This document shows, piece by piece, positions 21,515-30,290 of a DNA stretch of 64,000 nucleotides. How positions within the stretch are numbered: position 1 is the first letter of the stretch; every line of letters begins with the position of its first letter. Source of the stretch: Steromphala cineraria (taxonomy: Eukaryota; Mollusca; Gastropoda; Trochida; Trochidae); contig OU744720.1 of NCBI GenBank assembly GCA_916613615.1, forward strand, positions 65,569,971 through 65,633,970, read 5' to 3'. The position numbers were made by a program, and so were the translations under genes. Below the pieces are notes generated by a model. The model had not been told where the DNA came from, did not search any database, and saw nothing but the letters and a program-made list of their open reading frames with translations.

Positions 21515-23097
21515 TGGGTCTGTAAAAACATCATAGAATTGAGAGACATATGATTCGTCAAGTTCATGTCATAACCGACAGTTTGCAGCCATAACTTATT
21601 GTCTTTACAGTGAAGCCGAGATATTTTGTCACTTATTGTGTTATTCACTCCTGGAATGTGTCTGGAAGTTAAATGAAACCCGTAAGATGCAGAGAGCCAA
21701 AATAAATCTCTAAGAATCCTCATTGCGACAGGGTTGAGTGATGTGCCTTTATTTATAGCGTACATTGTTGCTGAATTATCAGTATAAACAATAACATGCT
21801 TTCCGCTCCACGCCGCCGCCCATCGCTTCGCCGCAACGCCGACAATCGCCAATTCCTTGATGTTTATATGTTCATTGCGCACACCTACCATGTCAGACTG
21901 CCACGCTATATATACCCAATCCCCTTTGAAGATACCGCCGCCGCCGATGTCGCAGGCATCTGTAGCAAACTCCTCGCAGGATATAGGTTCCCCTTGAATT
22001 GCAAAAGTAGTACCATTGAATGTTGACATAAAATCAAACCACCACCTAATGTCTGCTTTAGCCGAGGCATTCAGTGAAATAAAGTGATGTTTATATCTGA
22101 CAGTGTTACACGTGTCAATCAAACGCCTGAGAAATGTACGACCGCCACGAACTGCACGTGCTGCCCAATTTAGCTTGCCGATTAATGTCTGCAATTGATG
22201 TTTTGTTGATCGCTTGAGGTCAATGAAGTTATGTAACACTGATAACAGTTCTTGCAATTTCTGATCGGGCAATGTTAATGTCCCTTTACAGCTATCTATT
22301 TCTATTCCTAGGAAAACGAGTTTTTGTGTTGGTCCAATAAACTTGTCATAATTGATTGTAAAGCCTAGTGATTCAATTAGTTCTTGAAGACATTTGACTG
22401 AAAGTTCACATGTTTCTCTGTCTTTGGTTATTATCAGAAAGTCATCCAAGTACACTAATGTACAATCAAAACCTCTGCGTTTCATCATACGAGTGATGCT
22501 TGAGGATATACGCTGGAAGATTTCCGGACTTTTTGCGGAGCCAAATGGCAGTCTCGTGTCTATCATATAAGTCATATCATTATCACCTGTAAATTTCCAT
22601 TGCAAACCTAACGCTTCATAGCAATCGGGGTGTACTGGGACGCTCCTGTACGCGTTCTTCAAATCGACTTTAGCCATATAGCCGTTACGTGGTAAATGTT
22701 GTACTGCTTTGTCAATAGTATCATAAGCGACATGACTTGTTGTGACATAATCGTTAACACTCAATCCATCTGGCCTACTACAATCGTGGATAAGTCGAAC
22801 TCCTGAGTCACCCTTAGGAATTGCTGCAATACTGCTCACTATAGTAGGTTGGTGTGAAACTTTAACATAGTTGCCGGTCTTCAATTCTTGTAGTAACTTT
22901 TCCTCGACTTTAATAAAATTCTCTTCGCTTAAAGCAGACTTGGAATTATCACATTCTACTTGCTTGATATTCGAGTTACAGTCAATAATTCTAAATCCAT
23001 TTGCTATACCCGATATAATGAAGTCTTTGTCCTTATCTCCCTCTAATTCTGTTTGCCATTGTCCTAACGCGTGAGTCAAGGGGTTAGACTGTAGTTG
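21478..23097 (-). CDS. Ngaro pol: reverse transcriptase-RNase H, in frame after gag UAG
   Basis: 539 codons after the gag stop, open throughout, in the same frame as gag. Numbering from the leucine codon TTG at 23079, the RT shows KVDLKNAYRSVPV (Asp139), LPFGSAKSPEIFQ and LVYLDDFLI (YLDD at 210-213). The RNase H shows ATDACDIGGGG (Asp374), INIKELAIV (Glu409), VYTDNSATMYA (Asp434) and SDKISR (Asp484). All key acidic residues are present. It copies the element RNA to DNA and removes the template. The first ATG is residue 135, inside the RT domain, so pol has no start of its own and is best explained as a Gag-Pol readthrough product. It overlaps the recombinase frame at its 3' end. Confidence 0.95.
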   Translation of the reverse strand, partial: QLQSNPLTHALGQWQTELEGDKDKDFIISGIANGFRIIDCNSNIKQVECDNSKSALSEENFIKVEEKLLQELKTGNYVKVSHQPTIVSSIAAIPKGDSGVRLIHDCSRPDGLSVNDYVTTSHVAYDTIDKAVQHLPRNGYMAKVDLKNAYRSVPVHPDCYEALGLQWKFTGDNDMTYMIDTRLPFGSAKSPEIFQRISSSITRMMKRRGFDCTLVYLDDFLIITKDRETCELSVKCLQELIESLGFTINYDKFIGPTQKLVFLGIEIDSCKGTLTLPDQKLQELLSVLHNFIDLKRSTKHQLQTLIGKLNWAARAVRGGRTFLRRLIDTCNTVRYKHHFISLNASAKADIRWWFDFMSTFNGTTFAIQGEPISCEEFATDACDIGGGGIFKGDWVYIAWQSDMVGVRNEHINIKELAIVGVAAKRWAAAWSGKHVIVYTDNSATMYAINKGTSLNPVAMRILRDLFWLSASYGFHLTSRHIPGVNNTISDKISRLHCKDNKLWLQTVGYDMNLTNHMSLNSMMFLQTQWEQTCASLTTR

Positions 23098-23103
23098 CTA
23101 CCG
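23092..23103 (-). promoter_or_regulatory. Predicted gag-pol stop-codon readthrough site (CGG UAG CAA CUA)
   Basis: On the minus strand gag ends CGC CGG TAG and continues CAA CTA CAG TCT in the same frame into pol. UAG followed by CAA CUA fits the CAR-YYA hexanucleotide context known to promote readthrough in tobamovirus-type stop codons. The adjacent frames are long and open, and pol lacks an early ATG. Readthrough is inferred, not shown. A simple nonsense mutation within a fused gag-pol is the alternative. Confidence 0.7.
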
Positions 23104-24090
23104 GCGACTGTGAGGTTGAGGGGCAGACCAAGGCTTGCTAGTTGGGTGATGAACTGGGGGCGGAGCTGAGGTTTGATTCTGAGACTCGTGAGCATACTCG
23201 GGGTGTGGCCCATAGCAGACTACGCACACGTGCGCATACCTACAGTTGGTGTAGCGACACCCTGAGTGGTTCTGAAAGTTTATGCAAATTTCTCTACCCC
23301 CGTTAGTTGGTCGACGAGACTGCTTCCTTACCGATATTGGTTCGCTTTTCTCTAGGTAGTAAAACATGCTATGATAGTCTATGTCGGTCCATTTTTTGGA
23401 CTCCTCTGCCTGTGATTTTCTGTGCATATAGTCAAATAGCATGACGGATGTTGTAGTATGCTGCTGAAGATAATCCCCGATATGAGCTGTGTATTCTAGG
23501 TATTCTAATATTTGTTTTGAATCAAGGCGATTAGATTTGAGAAGATGTATCATGATTCTTGCGTTTGCCGATATCCATTGCGCTTGACTTACTTGCTCTG
23601 GTCTAATCTTTGACTGTGAATTACGTTTAAGGAGAACTGTACCGTCGACAGTATTGAATACGTCCTGAGACTCGTGAACTACCGCCCTAGGTTTAGTAAC
23701 AAAGTCAGTGATGTACAGTGGACGCTCACCTTGTACAACCTTCCGTGCAGCGTGGTCGGCGTGCTCCGTGTGTAGAACGTCTCGAAGTGATGACGAGCCG
23801 AGGGACTCGAGCAGTTGGTTGAGTTCATCGTTGTTGGACAGGTCCTTCGTTGTAACCGGTGAGCTGGCGTCTTTCACCTCGGAAGATTGAGACGCTTTTT
23901 GCAACGAAGTTATGACTTTTTCCAATAACTTTCTCTGAGCTAGTTTCAAATTAAGACTTTCTATGTCCGACTTGTCAAGGGCCAAAAGCTCGCTTGAATT
24001 TGTAAATTCTTCTTTAGTAAGTTTAGTGATAGAACTATCTGTAAAACCTTGCTTTTTCAACCAAGTCTCAAAGGTCTCCTGCTCCGCCAT
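23098..24090 (-). CDS. Ngaro Gag-like protein with SAM-like and CCCH zinc-finger domains
   Basis: 330 aa, ATG at 24090. Residues about 8-62 look like a SAM-type helical domain (FETWLKKQGF, SELLALDKSDIESL). The middle (about 120-250) is helical and contains QWISANARIMIHLLKSN. A C-terminal zinc-binding cluster begins with a CCCH finger (Cys269, Cys278, Cys283, His287: ICINFQNHSGC, NCRYAHVC) and continues with Cys289, Cys292, His296 and His301. The tail is Pro/His rich. As the structural protein it would multimerise and bind element RNA. It is followed in frame by pol across a single TAG. Confidence 0.85.
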   Translation of the reverse strand: MAEQETFETWLKKQGFTDSSITKLTKEEFTNSSELLALDKSDIESLNLKLAQRKLLEKVITSLQKASQSSEVKDASSPVTTKDLSNNDELNQLLESLGSSSLRDVLHTEHADHAARKVVQGERPLYITDFVTKPRAVVHESQDVFNTVDGTVLLKRNSQSKIRPEQVSQAQWISANARIMIHLLKSNRLDSKQILEYLEYTAHIGDYLQQHTTTSVMLFDYMHRKSQAEESKKWTDIDYHSMFYYLEKSEPISVRKQSRRPTNGGREICINFQNHSGCRYTNCRYAHVCVVCYGPHPEYAHESQNQTSAPPPVHHPTSKPWSAPQPHSRR

Positions 24091-24113
24091 ACTTAAGATC
24101 GTCCTCTCCGTTC

Positions 24114-24223
24114 GCGCCGGCTGCAGCCGTGGGACTCACTTCTGGGGTCCCGGGGATAGACGCGACGTGCGCCGGCTGCAGCCGTGGGACTGACTTCTGG
24201 GGTCCCGGGGATAGACGCGACGT
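24114..24223 (-). repeat. 55-bp tandem duplication in Ngaro leader
   Basis: gcgccggctgcagccgtggg begins at 24114 and again at 24169, a period of 55 bases with one visible change (actcac versus actgac). The second unit is the start of repeat B. The duplication sits 24 bases before the gag ATG and is absent beside the inner B repeat, so it is not needed for the repeat structure. Confidence 0.9.
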
Positions 24224-24331
24224 GCGCACACTCGCTAGCCCGCTCCGCACGTGCATGCTTGCGTGGTAGAGTAGTCGTCTCCTCGTCTGTCCATGGCCTG
24301 AGTTAAACTTTAATAATATTGATTATTACCC
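24169..24331 (-). repeat. Ngaro split direct repeat B, 5' terminal copy
   Basis: 163 bases matching 20257-20419. As the 5' end of the element it should hold the promoter; no TATA-like motif is obvious in it. Host sequence resumes with atgtaaccattg, aligned to 62157 onward. Confidence 0.9.
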
Positions 24332-25403
24332 ATGTAACCATTGCAAAAATAGACATTTATTAGCAGTTTTGCATGTATCGAGGATCCATAGATCTCAGTG
24401 ATTGTATGTTCACACGATTTAAACAAGGCATATGCTAATATTTCGACATGAGTATGGGTACTCCAATTTGTGTTTTTCAATAAAAAAACTTGACAGGGTT
24501 GTTATGTTAATGCAGAAGTTCAATTCAATTATTTATTGTGCATTGGTTATCCAAATCAATTCTTATCTTGTTTATTCATTTCTTATTTACTTTAATAGTG
24601 ACTTTAGGTAGGAAGGAATTTTTTATCAGCCCCAATACTTCATAAAACAATTTATTATGGAATTCGTTGCTTAATGATTTGCTTACTCAAAATAATATGA
24701 GTACATTAAGACCGTCTTTAATGAACTTGTGACATTGTCCATTATAGCAAACAAGGTGGGATTATGGAATGGTTTGCTGAGTGCTTTGATTACAGATAAA
24801 TGAGGGAAAAAAACTAAGTCCAGTGAATCCTGGCAATTATAAAATAGATGATTTCTTGGAACGTTTGATAATATCATAGAAATTGATTACTAACTTGTCT
24901 TCTATCCATGGATTTTCCATCAACATTACGCATATGCTGTCATTGATTGCATTTTCCTCTATTGAAGCCAAATAATAATCATAGCTAAATGTTATAATAC
25001 TTGTAAAAATATTCTCTCTCATACCGTTTTAACAATTTTAAGGGACAGATTTATCCAATTCCTTTTCAAAGACTATTAAGGAAATCGTTTGTCAATATGA
25101 ATATTAGGAACGAGAACGTAATATATATGGAAATAGTTCCAGAAATCTATGCCCTGGTCAGGATTTTGTTTAAATGAACATTAGGCAAAGATTGATCTCT
25201 TCAAAATGTTTTCTTTAACTTTCATAAAAAAGTAATTGAAAATTAAATACCTTAACCCGTATCAATGAGTTATGAGGTTACAAGGTTGTGTTTGCTAAAC
25301 AGTTCTGAATTATACTAAGCACACTTCAATCTAATTTCTCTCTGATATAATTATTTTATACAATCTAAAACAATTTATGACTTCCCATCAATACCATTTT
25401 AGA
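24332..25403. repeat. Copy 1 duplication, last block
   Basis: Colinear with 62157-63575, beginning agacatttattagcagtttt and ending catcaataccatttt in both. Non-coding as far as I can see. Copy 2 carries an additional MITE at 63066-63423. Confidence 0.9.
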
Positions 25404-25565
25404 TCATCTGAAAGACCCGATGAGCTTATGGCATGGCAAGGCGTCCGGCGTCCGTCCGTCTGTCCGTCCGTCCGTAAATTGTTCACTTTTTTAACTTCTT
25501 TTCCGGAACCAATGACTCTAGAGAGCTGACATTTGATGTGCAGACTCCTTGGCATGTGAGCGAAT
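25404..25565 (-). mobile_element. Truncated inverted copy of the 1735-3384 element family
   Basis: Reverse-complemented it reads as the 3' part of the inner element: a core remnant ending ccaaggagtctgcac and cagctctctagag, then (GGAC)n-type sequence, then gccatgccataagctcatc. It inserts at the point where copy 1 and copy 2 homology stops (after ataccatttt). Confidence 0.8.
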
Positions 25566-27311
25566 ACATAAATGATACTTACAAAAGTAATAACAAATCC
25601 CTTGGACATCACATCATACGTGCATTGCATTGTGAGTGTTTAATTTGACCAGAACTGAGAATAAAAGAGTTTAAAATGTAGTCAGAAAAAACAACGGCAT
25701 TCTCTCCCTACACAGGTACATGTACATTCGGTTTTTAAATGTTGCCTTTGCCAAAATCAAGTAGCCAAAATGATGATTTAAGGACAGCGGCGCAAATTGC
25801 ACAAAATGGCATCCAGTCAGACATCTCCTATTCTACCCAACAAATTCGGCGAATAAGAACAGAGGCTCGATCAACATTTCATAACTTGACCTGCGCCAGA
25901 CTGTATCACATGTATCAATGTTCCATATGCTAAGAGGTTAGAAAACTTTGAAAATGTGTTGGATGTTTTTTGGTTGCAATTAAGAGTCTATCCTAACATT
26001 ATCCAATCGGCAATAAATCGTCTCAAACAGAGCCCGTGCGGCCGCTAACCAAGCAAGAGAGGTAGACGTCAGCCATGACGCTTCAACATGGCGAGCCGTC
26101 CAAGACGAGAAAGCTGATGGATTCGACAATGATTCGGAATGTTTCCATTCCTAACAGTTTTTTAACATTCTGTATCAATCTTTCAGTAATTTTGAATCAA
26201 CACTAAATTCAAATTAGCTTTTTGACAATTCAATTTAAGTTTATTTGTTTATCTAACCAAAACTAAAAACTGTTTTATTTCTTCAACCAAGTTACTGGGC
26301 AGACTTGTTTACACCAAGAACGTTATTTATTACGCATTTTTTAGAATGCTTCCTCTATGCCACGCACAATTTTTAATGAGTATGTCTATTGTGAACGTGT
26401 ATAATGTAACAAATACCTCACTCGGTTTCATTAGTACGAATTATAAGAAATGCATAGCCCTGGTTGAAAGGATACTCGCTTTGTATAATTTGTAACTAAG
26501 GATTCCTCTTGTTGTATCCTCTTTTTATATCATAGGATATAGAAGAATTTGTATCCACACTAAAACAAACATAGTGAGCCATCTGTATTAGTCGTTTACT
26601 ACTAATTATACTTTGAGAAGGACAAGACTGTCACGATTGTAAACATGCTCCTTGTTCCAGGATCAATGTTGTGAACACCGGCTGGTTCATTATATTTTCA
26701 TGAACAAAATAAAGGCAAAACCAATGTTTTCAATCAAGTGCCGAAACCACAAATAAAGTAAACACTGCCTTTATGTATTTTGATCTTTAATAATAGTTTT
26801 TATGTTTCCCTTTTTTTTTAGAGTTGTAAATAAGGTTTTGGTGTACTTATCAATTATACAATGTAGCCTTCGGTAACATGTGTAATCTTAATTTAAATGT
26901 AAGGAACGTAGAACTTATCATTATCTTGAAGTTTGGAATTGTATCATTCAAATGTAATTAGATATCGTAAGAAGAATTGTTAAGCATGCACAATAATTTG
27001 TCCATTTTAAACCAGCAATGTTTGTTATTGTCTTTCCCTTATCAAGAGTTTAAATGTTCCAGACAATTTCAATTTCCTGTTTTCTGAAACTTAAGGTTTC
27101 ACTTGCAAGAAACCAGTAATTGAACTGTCAAAATGCCTTTCACTTTTCCTATACCACGAAATATCCAATACAATTGTTTGATCATTTGAAATGCTATTTC
27201 TATTCAGACAACATCATTTGATGTTAGATATTTTGATATTTTTAAAGATATAAGATTAATCTTATTTAAAAAAAAAAGACAATAAAAAATTTGAAAGATT
27301 CGGAATTACAG
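25566..27311. other. Non-coding DNA with module M2
   Basis: No recognised gene. M2 is at 27055-27140, and the flanking 27140-27240 resembles 18620-18690. The frame at 25739-25933 has no domain I know. Confidence 0.5.
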
Positions 27312-28136
27312 ATACAACTAGGGGTTTCGCCTTACCCTGTTCCGCCTTTTACAGGCCTCACCAAATTGGGAATTTTCTCGTGACCTTGACCGTTGACACT
27401 CAAGGTCACACAATCAATGAACACATTTCATTGAGTATAACATTATTGTAATGAAATAAAATCAATCCATTTTCTCCATATATGTTGACCTTGCTGTGAC
27501 CTTGACCTTCGACAGTTCGTACCCAAAACTTTTTGAAAATTTTGTACTTCTCAAGAGATATTATATACAAAATCTAAACTTCATAGCACACAAATTTTTC
27601 AAGTTATTGTGTTTACAAGGAATTACAATAACTCATATCTCATGACCTTGACCTTTGACCTTCAAGGTCACACAATCATTGAAAACTTTTTATTGAGTAT
27701 AACAATTATGTATTGATTAAAAGTGTTCATACACATGTAGTTAAAATAAAGCATTTTCGCTAAAACATGCTTACGTCATGACCTTGCTGTGACCTTGACC
27801 TTTGACGGATTGTAGCCAAAACGTTTTCAAATTTTTTTACTTTTCCAAGGATGATATATACCAAGTTAGAGCTTCATAGCACAAAAACTTTTCAAGTTAT
27901 CGCGTTAACAAGGAATTCTTAGAGTGAATACATATCTCGTGACCTTGACCTTTGACCTTGAAAGTGAACGTGTCAAAATCGTTCCCCCGAGGTATGAGTA
28001 GTAAGGTATGAATATTAGTTCTGGAAAGCTTAGTGGAAAAAAGTTATAGCTAGTAGTACGAGTGCGGCGGCGGCGGCGATGGAAACTTCACAAAAAAACT
28101 GATAGCAGCCCCGTCCTTAGACGGGGCTGCTAGTGA
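27312..28136 (+). mobile_element. Hairpin-ended tandem-repeat element rich in TGACCTTGACC
   Basis: Two to three degenerate units of roughly 260-300 bp (tgaccttgacc at about 27381, 27642 and 27940, with secondary copies at 27496 and 27789), each with a tcaaggtca or tgaccttgac block, followed by ggcggcggcggcg and a terminal hairpin at 28104-28131. Layout parallels the HINE-like elements at 1595-4377. No coding frame. Confidence 0.65.
28104..28131 (+). other. Terminal hairpin
   Basis: AGCAGCCCCGTC and GACGGGGCTGCT form a perfect 12-bp stem with loop CTTA. It stands out from AT-rich surroundings and most likely marks the 3' end of the preceding element. Confidence 0.85.
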
Positions 28137-30098
28137 GACTCACAAGATTAGTGTAATTGATGCAAAGACAGTGCAAGACAAATGTACTAAATGAGGGCCA
28201 TTCAATGACATTGGTGTATAACTGCTTAGCAATAAATTACCGATCCTGTTTTCTTTCGTTAATAGTTAGTTAGATATATTATATGCCAACGTAAAGAGAG
28301 TGCATTGCATGAAATGACTCCAACAAGTCATTCAAAATGTTATCTATCATTATTAGTTTGAATTATATTTAGAGACCACAATGCCAAATAGTAATAGTAT
28401 ATCAAAATAATGTTTCCAGATGTCAATATTGCACTATGCATATATATCATAGCTTAATCTTAACAGAATGATTTATAAAAACAGGAAAGCTACAATGTTA
28501 CTGAATTTTCATATGATTTAGCTAATCAGAACTAATGTCTGTCATATTGTCAACCATCCCATCATACTTGTGTCCACAAATCACCTTCACTTTTCTAACT
28601 TCAAATCGATTAATGCATTTAAACAGCTGATGTCGTATGTAGCAGTTCTTTTGACAAATGGGAAGTATTTATGGAATATTCAGTGACTCTGTGCACATTC
28701 AGTTGAGAACTCTGACTTTCCAATTTATATTAAATCAATTAATTTGCCAAATAGAATAGTTATCTTCATGTTGCAACTTACGATTTTCACTATGAATAAA
28801 GGGAGGTTATATATGCTATATCAATAAGAAAAAAACTACTTATCAAAATTAATTCATCAGATTTGATCTTAAAATGTTTAGAAACATATAGCTTTTTTTT
28901 ATCTTTTGAAAAATCAGGCATTCACTTTAGCAATAATATATTCATAAAATATAATCGTAAAATTTGTATTTTTTACATTTTCTCGTAAATCTAAACGTTC
29001 ATTTAACGCATTTTATAAATGACATCCAGACGATAAAGATTAATTGTTAGCATTCAAGTTGTTATCTGCTTCCTTCTTTTGAGTAAGTCCAGCGACGCAA
29101 TAGAAACGTATTTAAACATTAGAATACTATAACGAATACTTTTCAAAACTTATCTCTGTATCGCCATTGGTCAATGACATCTCTTTAACCAAGAATGGAT
29201 TAAGAAGTCTGGATAGTCGATATATCTCAACCTACTTCATTGTCTGGGACTTAAGCAACCACTTACCTTGTTTCTAAATAAGGGTTTCATTCCACTAATT
29301 AATTTCTGCTTGGATAAGGTTTCAATCCCTGAGGTGGTAAAGTCATTATTTAGTGACTCATTCAAATGTCAACGACGGCCCTATTAATTCGACAAAGTTC
29401 TAAAGAGTGTTATTACGTTTTCAATACGAAAATACAATTTATATTCATTACACTTTGATTTCAGAGAGGTGGCACTTCATTCACATGTTAAGTAATATGT
29501 GCACATGTAATCTAATGCACAAACATTCACATGTGCGGAACAATGATCAGCTGAGTTTAATGAATTTGAATTTTTCACAGAATTAATTAGATTTAGAGAG
29601 ACATTTCAAATCAATATCGGAAAACTTTATTAACATCCTCCTTGCACGTGTGTTAAAATGTAATAGATTTGCTTCAAAGTGCAAGTTTCTATGTAATCTG
29701 TGAGTGGTTAAACGGATAATGTCCATGTCTGTGCTGTTCATATTTGACGCTGTTCATATTTGATCCCTTAGTGGTTAAATCTTTTATATCACCAAGCAAT
29801 GTGTAACACTTATGAAATGCTGTAAAGCTAGACATTCAAGCATGTGATTCATTCACGGTCCAAAACCAATAAACTATTCACCGGTACGCTTATGAACATT
29901 TGGTTGACATGAAACAGTCTCTGAAGTTTCATCTGAAGCAGAATCTTTAGCGGGAAGATAGATATAATATGTATTATTTATCCTTTACATTGCCATACTA
30001 ATTTGATTACAACTAGCTGGTAAATTAATATACAGAACAAACACCTAAACACTTGTTATTTTGACTTCAAACAGTAACTTTTTTTTGACCGAAAAAAA
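28137..30098. other. Non-coding DNA, partly paralogous to 39.7-40.0 kb
   Basis: The end of this stretch (29640-29880) resembles 39710-39960, for example gctagacattcaagcatgtg versus gctagccattcatgcatgtg. No gene recognised. Confidence 0.5.
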
Positions 30099-30099
30099 T

Positions 30100-30290
30100 T
30101 GAATCTCAATTGGTGCAAAGTGGGGTAGTGAACTCTCACGCCACATTTTGAGTTTGAATCCTGTCGATGATACAAACTAGTTGTGACCTGTGTCTCATTG
30201 TGGGTTGGGTCCTCGAGTAAGGCATATCATCCACTCAATACACCCAGCTGTTAAAGTGGGGATCTGAAAATAGGATGTAGAAACAAACAA
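30100..30290 (+). mobile_element. tRNA-derived SINE
   Basis: A box-like tggtgcaaagtgg at 30111-30123 and B box-like gagtttgaatcctg at 30150-30163 have tRNA-type spacing. They are followed by a conserved-looking body with gtcctcgagtaaggca (30209-30224) and cacccagctgttaaagtggg (30241-30260), a pattern recurrent in animal SINE central domains. The frame on the opposite strand (30419-30195) is incidental. Confidence 0.6.

Larger units (their letters stand above)
20088..24331 (-). mobile_element. Ngaro-type tyrosine-recombinase retrotransposon, apparently intact
   Basis: 4244 bp in minus orientation: 5' repeat B (24331-24169), gag, in-frame pol (RT-RNase H), recombinase, then A (20523-20421), B (20419-20257), A (20190-20088). 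This is the split direct repeat order (A1, ORFs, B1, A2, B2 in family nomenclature) that defines Ngaro-like elements. Both A copies and both B copies look identical by eye. Copy 2 gives the empty site (attccttt followed by gtattcatttcaaatg at 62149-62172). There is no clear target-site duplication. Base composition is richer in GC than its surroundings. Intact frames and matching repeats suggest a recent insertion. Confidence 0.95.

Noticed and set aside
28104..28131. GC hairpin resembling a bacterial intrinsic terminator
   Set aside because: The context is eukaryotic and the hairpin ends a tandem-repeat element; no U-tract or upstream bacterial gene.
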